Shown: positions 1-6,959 of the stretch, one piece after another
How the letters are laid out: each line of letters begins with the position of its first letter
Numbering within the stretch: the stretch's first letter is position 1
Source: Planctomycetota bacterium
GTDB lineage: Bacteria > Planctomycetota > JACOTG01 > JAJDCM01
Direction: 5' to 3'
Assembly (NCBI GenBank): GCA_029260825.1
Contig: JAJDCM010000398.1
Span: forward strand, 1 to 37,933
DNA: 37,933 nt
Position numbers and translations under genes: made by a program
The notes under the pieces: generated by a model
What the model saw: the letters and a program-made list of their open reading frames with translations, nothing else
The model's database searches: none
What the model was told of the DNA's origin: nothing

Positions 1-751
1 AAAGATCTACGAGAACTCCCAGCATCAAGAGCCCCATCATTCCCCCGAACCCGGCCCCCGTGATGACGATCATCGGGGAGTAACCGGCATACCAGCGCGT
101 AATCCACCAGCTTGTGAGATCGAGAAAGAGGAACAAGAAGGTCAGACAGACGCCCCAATGCCTGGCCGGGCGAGGAAAACCCGTGGCAAGAAAAAGAATC
201 GAAACCACGACTGCCATCAGGGCCATCGCCGGCGCATGGGTGTGGGTCGTCAGGATGAGAATCTCAAGAGGGACCGGGTCGAGTTCCCTCGAAAAAGCAT
301 GCTTTTTCACGTCGTCCCAGTAATCGAGAGGAATTCGAGCGCCCACATCCCCCCCCGCGGTAGCGTCCTCGCTATGACAGCTGAGGCAGCTTCGATCCAG
401 GATTTCCGCCGGAGCGTTATCTCCCAGGTCGGGGTTGTCATACTCCTCGCTGATCATGGTCCCTTCCAACCACGAGAGGAGAGCTTGAGCTTCATCCGGG
501 GTCACGTAACCCTCATGATCCGCCCGTCCAAGTGCGGTTCGAAGGGTTGCCTCCCGATGAATCCCGTGGAAGCTCCCCGTGATATCGGTCAAGCTCAGTC
601 CCGGAGACTCGTCCTTCCCTTGATAGTGAGTAACAATGTGGCTCGCCCCTGCAAGATACCCACCGGCGAGGATCAAGACGAGAAGGGTCATGCTCAGGCG
701 CAGCGAGACGCTCTGATTCCGGAGTCGGATCCCGGCCAATCCATGGGTCAT
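1..751 (-). CDS. Membrane-anchored cytochrome c-type protein, partial
   Basis: The reading frame opens at ATG 751-749, preceded by AAGGAG with 9-nt spacing, and runs off the left edge, so about 250 N-terminal residues are seen. A hydrophobic segment at about residues 19-38 looks like a membrane anchor. A CxxCH heme c motif (C122, C125, H126) follows in a soluble stretch that also holds a DHEGYVTPDE segment resembling a degenerate EF-hand. From about residue 160 there are at least three more hydrophobic segments, the first preceded by a THTH cluster that could ligate heme or copper. It is the last gene read in the minus-strand sugar cluster, 38 nt after the stop of the oxidoreductase at 790-2019. 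A role in passing electrons from periplasmic oxidation to the respiratory chain is inference. I do not recognise the family. The long plus-strand frame over it is a shadow. Confidence 0.75.
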   Translation of the reverse strand, partial: MTHGLAGIRLRNQSVSLRLSMTLLVLILAGGYLAGASHIVTHYQGKDESPGLSLTDITGSFHGIHREATLRTALGRADHEGYVTPDEAQALLSWLEGTMISEEYDNPDLGDNAPAEILDRSCLSCHSEDATAGGDVGARIPLDYWDDVKKHAFSRELDPVPLEILILTTHTHAPAMALMAVVVSILFLATGFPRPARHWGVCLTFLFLFLDLTSWWITRWYAGYSPMIVITGAGFGGMMGLLMLGVLVDL

Positions 752-789
752 AAGAAACGACTCCTTCGAACTTGGGCTAGTGGGGTGAG

Positions 790-2019
790 CTACCCTACCT
801 TGAACCAATCATCCTCAAAGACGATCTCTTTTTCTTCCATCACGGCTTGATGAGCCTTGATACCCAGCACCGCCGACCGAAGCCCAAGAGCAGCCGAACA
901 CGCCGACTGTTTCTTTGTCGTGACGCTCGTGAGAAACGCACTCACCCCGTAGTGAATCGGTGGATGAGGAAGCCCCACCCCCTCCTTCAACTTTCCTTGC
1001 TTCGCGAGTTTGGTGGCATCAGCAATCAAGGTGATCCCCTGTTCCTTATGAAAGGACTGCCGCACCGCGTAGACTTCCCAGCCCTGGGTTGGAGCATCCG
1101 CCTCCTTGAAGAGCCATCCAAAATCACCAATCAGCTTGATGGCGCCCATGGTTCCCACAAACTCCTCGAATCGACCTCCGTAGGAACTGGCAACCGTAGC
1201 TTCATAGCCCAGGCGAAGACCCGAATCCCATTTCATCGAACAATGAACTGTATCGGGAATCTCACGACCGTCTCGATGGTGCAAGTTCGTGCCGTACCCA
1301 CTGACGGAAACCGGAAGCTTGTTCAGGAACCAGCTCATGACATCGAACTGGTGGGTGCCGATCTCGCCAGGAAGGCCGGTCGATGACTCCTCATACAAAC
1401 GCCAATTCGCCTCTTTCTCCCGACTCGGGTCCGACGTAGGCGTTCTCCATGAAGTCTTTGCACGGTATTGGCTGCGCAAGCTCACACAATCACGAATGGC
1501 TCCAGACAGCATGAATTGACGGGCCAGGCGATAGATCGGGTTCGATCGGAACTGAAGTCCTACGTGAAACACAAGAGAGCTTTTCTTCTCCGCCGCGGCG
1601 ATGCGTTTTGCATCTTCGATCGTTCCGGCAAGAGGCGCCTCGCAGTACACATGCTTCCCCGCACTCAAACAATCAACAGCAATCTCTGCGTGCCGATGAG
1701 TAGGAGTGCAGACAAACACAACCGTCAGGTCTTTTTCTTGATCAAGAAGCTGGCGATAGTCCTCGTAGGTCTTTGCCCCCTTGGCTCGCCTCCTTGCCGA
1801 CTTCAATCTTCTTGAGGAGATGTCGCAGACCGAAGTCACCTTGACCATGGGAAACTTCGCAAGCTCTCCCAGAATGACCCGGCCCTGGCGACCAACTCCG
1901 ATCACCGCGGCATTGACGGTCTCTCCCTGAGAAAACGCATAGAGTTCATCCGTCATCGTTGATGCGATGATCGCGGAGACCATTCCGGTGCTGGTGGCAA
2001 TGAAGCTCCGCCGATCCAT
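790..2019 (-). CDS. Tat-exported Gfo/Idh/MocA family oxidoreductase with EAP instead of EKP
   Basis: This 409-aa NAD(P)-dependent sugar-type oxidoreductase starts with a twin-arginine signal (DRRSFI at residues 2-7 and a hydrophobic stretch to about 30). The N-terminal Rossmann fold shows GVGRQG at 41-46 and the CTPTHRH segment at 104-110. The usual family EKP triad reads EAP at 127-129, so the lysine that contacts the nicotinamide/substrate in characterised members is replaced by alanine. A GTH motif with H223 sits in the C-terminal domain where the catalytic histidine is expected. I chose ATG 2019 because AAAGGA lies 9 nt upstream and the twin arginine then sits at the N-terminus; an in-frame TTG at 2061 would add 14 residues. 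It lies 45 nt beyond the apbE stop in the same direction. Substrate unknown, probably a sugar or glycoside. Confidence 0.88.
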   Translation of the reverse strand: MDRRSFIATSTGMVSAIIASTMTDELYAFSQGETVNAAVIGVGRQGRVILGELAKFPMVKVTSVCDISSRRLKSARRRAKGAKTYEDYRQLLDQEKDLTVVFVCTPTHRHAEIAVDCLSAGKHVYCEAPLAGTIEDAKRIAAAEKKSSLVFHVGLQFRSNPIYRLARQFMLSGAIRDCVSLRSQYRAKTSWRTPTSDPSREKEANWRLYEESSTGLPGEIGTHQFDVMSWFLNKLPVSVSGYGTNLHHRDGREIPDTVHCSMKWDSGLRLGYEATVASSYGGRFEEFVGTMGAIKLIGDFGWLFKEADAPTQGWEVYAVRQSFHKEQGITLIADATKLAKQGKLKEGVGLPHPPIHYGVSAFLTSVTTKKQSACSAALGLRSAVLGIKAHQAVMEEKEIVFEDDWFKVG

Positions 2020-2064
2020 GGATTCCATTCCTTTGACCTCGTTCCTGTTGACCTCGAACAATCC

Positions 2065-2994
2065 TCAACCGTTTTGCAGGTGCCTCTCACCCAAAACCAG
2101 CGGCTCTCCTGTTTCGCCCAGTACCAGGGCCATGCTCAGCCCATTCGCTCTCAGAAAAAGCTCTCTTGCCCTTTCCTTGCCAGCCAAAACAAGTGCGGTG
2201 GACCACGCGTCTGCAACCATGGCCAAAGGCGATAGGACAGCAGCAAGTCCACTTTCTACCCCACCGTGCCTTCTCTCGGGATGAAGAAGGTGGCTCTGAT
2301 ACGAACCCTCACGAAACACCTTCCCGCCATGAGGGGCAGAGACAGAAAGCGCACCATCCCGAAGAGAGAACGTTCCAAGACTTTCGCTCTCATCCCTCCT
2401 CGGGTCACGAACGGCAATCTTCCAGGATGATCCCGTAGGAGATGATCCAAGAGCCACCATCGTGCTCGTTCCACCGTGAAGGAACGCCTGTGTGACCCCT
2501 TCCTCTCGAAGGATCTCGGCCGAACGGTCCAGGGCAAAGCCCTTCCCGATTCCCCCCAGATCGACCCGCGTCGAGTTCAAGGGAAACGTGACCGTAAGAT
2601 CTTTTTCGCTCAGCAAGATCGGAGGATCGCTTAACTCTCCTGGCTCCGTGCTGCAGGAGTCAACCGTCACGTCAAAAAGCCCGTGGCTCCTTTCCCAAAT
2701 TTCGACACATGCACGAAGAAGTTCGAAAATTTCCGGAGTGACCGGCACCGGTCGAACAGCCGCCTCCCGATTGATGAGGGAGAGAAAGCTATCCTTCCGG
2801 AAGAGGCTCAACTGACGGTCCCACTCCTCGATCTCATCCAGGGCCAGTTCGGCGCAAGACCGCAGCCAGGATTCCTCGGCTCCTCCCGTGGGAAGAACGA
2901 TTTCAAAACGAGTTCCCATGGCCGCGCGGGCGAGGCGAAAGCAATCAACCCCGGAGTCGGCGCACGGGTTTTTCAAGAGAACCGATCTCCTCAA
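2065..2994 (-). CDS. apbE: FAD:protein FMN transferase (ApbE family)
   Basis: ApbE enzymes transfer FMN from FAD to a threonine of target flavoproteins with Mg2+. The 309-aa frame has the family landmarks in order: AAMGTRFEI near 24-32, DLGGIGKGFALD at 145-156, HGGTST at 173-178 (a variant of the usual SGGD-type loop), and a VADAWSTAL motif at 260-268 with the metal-binding aspartate. Length is normal for a mature ApbE, but I see no signal peptide or lipobox, whereas most ApbE proteins are exported. The start is uncertain: TTG 2994 overlaps the stop of the upstream oxidoreductase by 3 nt (TTGA), and TTG 2976 has AGGAG 10 nt upstream; no ATG lies before the conserved MGT. The overlap implies translational coupling with the oxidoreductase at 2991-4298. 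No obvious S/TGAT flavinylation motif caught my eye in the neighbours. Confidence 0.88.
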   Translation of the reverse strand: MRRSVLLKNPCADSGVDCFRLARAAMGTRFEIVLPTGGAEESWLRSCAELALDEIEEWDRQLSLFRKDSFLSLINREAAVRPVPVTPEIFELLRACVEIWERSHGLFDVTVDSCSTEPGELSDPPILLSEKDLTVTFPLNSTRVDLGGIGKGFALDRSAEILREEGVTQAFLHGGTSTMVALGSSPTGSSWKIAVRDPRRDESESLGTFSLRDGALSVSAPHGGKVFREGSYQSHLLHPERRHGGVESGLAAVLSPLAMVADAWSTALVLAGKERARELFLRANGLSMALVLGETGEPLVLGERHLQNG

Positions 2995-4298
2995 GCCGGC
3001 CGAGCCGTGAGAGTATTGGGATCAAAGCGATAGGTCTTCCCCTCCCACAAAGATCGGGTCGCCAGATCAACGATCACCATGACCTTCGTGGCGAGCTCGA
3101 TGGTGGAGATGGGTTGCTTGCGAGTGCGAATCGAACTCAGGAAATTCCGGCGAATGCTCACGTGAGGATCGGATCCCTCGTATTGCTTATCCAGAACATC
3201 GACCTCTTCGGCGTAGATTCGTTCGGGACGCAGCACCATCCGCCCACCGGCGGTAAAGAGGTTTCCACGGTGACCTCGAATGACCTCTTCAAAACCAAAC
3301 TCATTACAGGTTGATCCGGCAACGACCATGGTGTGGTCTCTTTCAAACTGAACGTTGAGATTGACCTGGTCATGATTATCCATGGCCTTATCAACGTAGT
3401 GGCCACCCGTAGCCGATACCGCGACCGGCCACCCCGCGTCGATCGCCATGATCAGAGGCGTCATCTTGTGCACGAGCAGGTCACCGATGATCCCGGTCGA
3501 ATAGCGCCGATATCGCCGCCAGCGAAAATAGACCTCCGGATCCCACGCGGCCGGCCCCAGTGGACCACACCATCGCTTCCAATCGAGGGTCTCACCAGGA
3601 ATGACTCTCTTATCGATGTCATAGTAGAGCCACTCTCCCGCTTCCGAATTCCGACAGTAGCTCGTCTGACTGAAAGTTGGGTGACCGATGGCGCCTTCCT
3701 GAATGAGCTTTCTTGCATCATGGTACTTCTGGTAGGTCACGTACTGGGTGCCGACCATGATCCGCTCTTTGCGAGACCAGGCGGCCTTATAGAGTCGCAA
3801 CGCCTCTTCCAGACGAAGCGTCATGGGCTTTTCCACGTAGACGTCTTTTCCCGCGTCAAGAGCATCGATTGCCATCGGAGCGTGCCAATGCTCCGGAGAT
3901 GCAATCACAACTCCGTCGACATCCTTCGATTCCAAGAGCTTTCGATGGTCGTCATAGCCCTTGGGCTCGGACCCTTGAATCTTGGAGACGCTCTTGATCG
4001 CATCGGCGAGTCGGGGCTGCGCCACATCGCAAAGAGCCGTCACCTTGACGTGATCAATCTTGTCTCGAAAGAAGGAGGCAAAGGAGTTTGCGTGCCCGGT
4101 TCCCATGCCGCCGGTCCCGATGATGGCTAGACGGACGAGGTCTTTACTGTCTTCCGGGAAATCCTTCGGTGGCTCGGGCTTCTTTTCTGGTTCCTGCGCC
4201 TTGGCCTCGTCCTGCTTGAGGGTTCCAAGAAGCACTCCCGCGGTGGACGCAGCAGTGGCCTTCATGAAATCGCGCCGAGTTGGGGGCGACTTACGCAT
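2991..4298 (-). CDS. Tat-exported Gfo/Idh/MocA family oxidoreductase
   Basis: This 435-aa protein has a textbook twin-arginine signal (TRRDFMK at 7-13, hydrophobic stretch to about 26) followed by a charged proline-rich linker at about 30-50. The Rossmann domain shows GTGGMG at 61-66, SPEHWHA at 134-140 and the canonical EKP motif at 156-158, unlike its paralogue at 790-2019. The length, with a long C-terminal domain, matches planctomycete-type exported members that oxidise or rearrange sugars. ATG 4298 has AAAGG 8 nt upstream. The stop overlaps the TTG start of apbE, so the two are probably co-translated. Because the cofactor is tightly bound in exported members (for example glucose-fructose oxidoreductase of Zymomonas), it may act in the periplasm without free NAD. 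Substrate not determinable from sequence. Confidence 0.92.
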   Translation of the reverse strand: MRKSPPTRRDFMKATAASTAGVLLGTLKQDEAKAQEPEKKPEPPKDFPEDSKDLVRLAIIGTGGMGTGHANSFASFFRDKIDHVKVTALCDVAQPRLADAIKSVSKIQGSEPKGYDDHRKLLESKDVDGVVIASPEHWHAPMAIDALDAGKDVYVEKPMTLRLEEALRLYKAAWSRKERIMVGTQYVTYQKYHDARKLIQEGAIGHPTFSQTSYCRNSEAGEWLYYDIDKRVIPGETLDWKRWCGPLGPAAWDPEVYFRWRRYRRYSTGIIGDLLVHKMTPLIMAIDAGWPVAVSATGGHYVDKAMDNHDQVNLNVQFERDHTMVVAGSTCNEFGFEEVIRGHRGNLFTAGGRMVLRPERIYAEEVDVLDKQYEGSDPHVSIRRNFLSSIRTRKQPISTIELATKVMVIVDLATRSLWEGKTYRFDPNTLTARPA

Positions 4299-4446
4299 GG
4301 GGGCAACCTTTCTTCTCGTTGCAGACTGATCTTCTGTCTCTTCCCGTCAAAGGGGCGGCTATCCTACGAAAAGAAAGGAGATAAGTCTAACTCCGATCAG
4401 GGCCAACGCGAATCGACGAAGCGCTCCACCCGTTGTTTCGCCTCGT

Positions 4447-4479
4447 GTCTGTTCCGGGCTGAAGAGAGCAGGAACAGAC
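4447..4479 (-). terminator. Perfect 9-bp hairpin downstream of the TIM-barrel gene
   Basis: GTCTGTTCC (4447-4455) and GGAACAGAC (4471-4479) are perfect inverted copies with a 15-nt loop that can pair further (GCT/AGC). The hairpin begins 27 nt after the stop of the gene at 4506-5432, in the 207-nt gap before the next coding start at 4298. No T-tract follows on the minus strand, so it may be an RNA-stabilising hairpin rather than an intrinsic terminator. The rest of the gap holds nothing else I can support. Confidence 0.35.
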
Positions 4480-4505
4480 TCCCACCCTGAGGCGTCGAGC
4501 TTCGG

Positions 4506-5432
4506 TTATTTCTTACTCGCAAGCTGATCTCGGACTCGCAGCAGAAGCTTCTTGGTGGCCAGCACCCCTTCCTCTTCCGACATCTTTGAGCCCTCGTACT
4601 CGATGCCGACGTAACCGTGATAGCCCGCGGACAGGACGATCTTCATCATCTTCAAGTAATCGGTTCGGGTCTCGTTTCCGTCTTCATCGAACTCGTGCGA
4701 TTTTGCGCTCACCGCTCTCGCGAAGGGCATCAATTCGGTAACCCCTTTGTACCGGTCGTACCACGTGTCGCCTTGAACACGAAAGTTGCCAAAATCGGGG
4801 AGGGTTCCGCAGCGCGGATGGTTCACCTTCTTCATGACACCTGATAACCATTGCCCGTCCGATGAAAGACCACCGTGGTTCTCAACAATCACGTTGATCT
4901 CGTTCTCGTCGCCAAATTCGGTGAGGCGAGAAAGGCCGTCTGCGGCAAGTTTCAATTGCTCATCCCGGGAGCCCGAGCTCCGGGCGTTCACCCGGATGGA
5001 ATGACAACCAAGATACTTCGCGGCTTCAACCCATCGGTGATGGTTCTTGATCGCCGCAGTCCGCTTGTTCTTGTCCGGATCCCCAAGAGCCCCTTCTCCA
5101 TCGACCATGATGAGAAGGCTTTTGACTCCCTCTTCTTCACAGCGACGCTTCATCTCTTTCAGGTAGGCCTCATCCCTTGCCTTATCCTTGAAAAAGATGT
5201 TCACGTACTCCACCGCATCGATCCCCAGCTTCTTCGCACTTGCGGCGAAATCAAGGTGATCAAGCCTGGGCTCTTGTTTTCCCTGAAGTCGCCGATGAAA
5301 CGACCACTGGGCCAAAGAGATGCGAAAGAGAGGCGCCTCGGCAAGAGAACCCCCAAAAACCAGTTGAGGAGAGAGCCCGAGGCCAAGAGCTGTCAGGCCC
5401 GCGCCTTTCATGAACTCGCGTCGCGTCGCCAT
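4506..5432 (-). CDS. Tat-exported xylose-isomerase-like TIM-barrel protein (sugar phosphate isomerase/epimerase family)
   Basis: This 308-aa protein has a short Tat-like signal (TRREFMKG at 3-10, hydrophobic to about 26) and then a (beta/alpha)8 barrel of the AP-endonuclease-2/xylose isomerase superfamily. Candidate divalent-metal ligands appear in the usual order: E184 in VIVENHGG, D213 in LPDFGNF, H246 in SAKSHEF and E278 or E280 in GIEYEG. Two ATG codons are adjacent; GGGGAGG is 2 nt from the first (5435) and 5 nt from the second (5432), so I take the second. The gene starts 16 nt after the DUF1080 gene stop and is probably co-transcribed with it. Members of this superfamily isomerise or epimerise sugars and keto-sugars; in this company, acting on a 3-keto intermediate is a reasonable inference. 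Confidence 0.88.
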   Translation of the reverse strand: MATRREFMKGAGLTALGLGLSPQLVFGGSLAEAPLFRISLAQWSFHRRLQGKQEPRLDHLDFAASAKKLGIDAVEYVNIFFKDKARDEAYLKEMKRRCEEEGVKSLLIMVDGEGALGDPDKNKRTAAIKNHHRWVEAAKYLGCHSIRVNARSSGSRDEQLKLAADGLSRLTEFGDENEINVIVENHGGLSSDGQWLSGVMKKVNHPRCGTLPDFGNFRVQGDTWYDRYKGVTELMPFARAVSAKSHEFDEDGNETRTDYLKMMKIVLSAGYHGYVGIEYEGSKMSEEEGVLATKKLLLRVRDQLASKK

Positions 5433-5448
5433 CATTGCCTCCCCTTAC

Positions 5449-6807
5449 TTATTGCCTGGCCGAATCCAGCGCTTTGATGCGCACCTGTCGAAACTCGACA
5501 GGATCATTGTGGCCGGCGAAACCGAAGTGGCCTTGAGTGCGGGTTCTTCCGCTGAACTTCTCTGCCTCATACATGAACTCGGTCACTTCGGAGATATCTG
5601 CATCAACGATCCGAAATCCATTGAGCTCGACCCGGATCCGCGAACCCTGGACCGTGATCTCCTGAAAGTTCCACTCGCCGACCGGTCTTTGATACCCGCG
5701 CGCCGCGGCCACCTGACCGTAGACAGAACCGTGATACTGGCGGGAATCGAGGTTTGCGTACTTGGGATGAGTGTTCTCCAGGATCTGAAGCTCGCACATC
5801 CCCACATACGCGGTATCTCCGTCACCAGGATAGCGAATGGCCAGGCCATTGTTTCCTCCGGGCGGAAAACGCACCTCAAGCCTCACCATGAAGTCGGTGT
5901 ATTCTTCCTCCGTGAAGATCGTGCCTCCCTTGCCGGTTCGACATTTCAAGATGCCGTTCTTGATCTCGTAGTTATCGATCGGCCCCTTCCAGCCCGAGAA
6001 ATCCCGCCCGTTCAAGGCGGTGACAAAACCATCGGCCGAGTGAAGAGCAAGCCAGGTGTTGGCTTCTTCTCCGCCGATCTCTCGAAGATGCACATTGCGC
6101 CAGCGAATCTCACCCCCGTGAGTTTGAAGCTGAACCGGCCCTTTTCTCGGCACCGGGTTCTTGCGATCAAAGTAGTTTTCCAGGCGAGCGTGATTGACGA
6201 CAAGCTGGCCGTTGAAGAAGATGGTGACTCGTTCTCCAACCATGAGAATGCGAAAGTGATTCCAATCCCCGAAGGCATGGTCGGCAAAAACCAGGGGGTC
6301 TTTCCCCTCGGTCTCAGGACTGTTGTTCCAGAGCCCACCGGACCCCTTGTCGGCGCCGATGTTCCACTTCCCTCCCTCCTTCGTGGTATCCCAGATCTGA
6401 ACCTGAGGAATGCCTCGAAGATAAACTCCACTATCGGCCTTGGCCACGGTCCGATATTCGAGAAGAAGTTCGAAGTCGCCGTAGTTCTTCTCGGTCGTCA
6501 GATAGAGCCCGTGACCATCATTGATGAGTTCACCATCCTTGACACTCCAGTGGGCTCGGATGTCCTCCAGGCTCTTCGTCTTCTTTGCCGCAAGATCCTG
6601 CTCGGAAAGCGCCATCCACTTTGCCGGATTCTCGGTGCCGCATCCCCACCAGCCCGAAAGATCTTTGCCGTTAAAAAGGGCCTGAAAACCGGGAGGAGGA
6701 GAATTCAAAACGGGCTCATGAGCCCGAACCACACAGACGGGTACGAGCAACACGAATACGAAAACGGTCAGAAAGCGACTTCGAAGGGAGAGAGATCTCA
6801 TCTGCAT
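5449..6807 (-). CDS. Exported protein with two DUF1080 (3-keto-disaccharide hydrolase-like) domains
   Basis: This 452-aa protein has a Sec signal (basic to residue 11, hydrophobic 12-26, VRA-H cleavage site near 29) followed by two concanavalin-like DUF1080 folds. Domain 1 (about 38-243) opens with GFQALFNGKDLSGWWG and contains DSGVYLRG, PQVQIWD and an FFNGQLV strand. Domain 2 (about 257-446) opens with VTALNGRDFSGWKG and contains NNGLAIRYP, CELQILE and VELNG. DUF1080 (PF06439) members hydrolyse or lyse 3-keto-glycosides made by partner oxidoreductases. Most single-domain members are half this length, so this is an internal duplication. ATG 6807 is favoured: AAAGG lies 7 nt upstream; TTG 6825 is an in-frame alternative. 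The protein heads the probable keto-sugar operon. Confidence 0.9.
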   Translation of the reverse strand: MQMRSLSLRSRFLTVFVFVLLVPVCVVRAHEPVLNSPPPGFQALFNGKDLSGWWGCGTENPAKWMALSEQDLAAKKTKSLEDIRAHWSVKDGELINDGHGLYLTTEKNYGDFELLLEYRTVAKADSGVYLRGIPQVQIWDTTKEGGKWNIGADKGSGGLWNNSPETEGKDPLVFADHAFGDWNHFRILMVGERVTIFFNGQLVVNHARLENYFDRKNPVPRKGPVQLQTHGGEIRWRNVHLREIGGEEANTWLALHSADGFVTALNGRDFSGWKGPIDNYEIKNGILKCRTGKGGTIFTEEEYTDFMVRLEVRFPPGGNNGLAIRYPGDGDTAYVGMCELQILENTHPKYANLDSRQYHGSVYGQVAAARGYQRPVGEWNFQEITVQGSRIRVELNGFRIVDADISEVTEFMYEAEKFSGRTRTQGHFGFAGHNDPVEFRQVRIKALDSARQ

Positions 6808-6913
6808 TTTCCTGCCTTTCTTCAACCTGGATCACGGGAAGACCAGAAAGGGTATCCGCAATGGGGTAGGGATTCCACCCGGGAGATCGAGGCTTTCGAA
6901 AAAGGAGGATCTG

Positions 6914-6931
6914 AGGCCCTTGGAGGGGCCT
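6914..6931 (-). terminator. Possible terminator after the FtsX-type permease gene
   Basis: AGGCCC (6914-6919) and GGGCCT (6926-6931) form a 6-bp GC-only stem with a 6-nt loop, 29 nt past the permease stop. On the minus strand a CTTTTT run follows about 10 nt after the stem, farther than ideal for an intrinsic terminator. It separates the ABC exporter from the DUF1080 gene, whose start is about 107 nt further on. Confidence 0.35.
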
Positions 6932-6959
6932 TACCAGGTCATCAAGCGAACTGTTTGGT

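Noticed and set aside
158-850. 230-codon plus-strand frame at the left edge
   Set aside because: It is antisense to the cytochrome c protein, which has a ribosome binding site, membrane helices and CxxCH motif.
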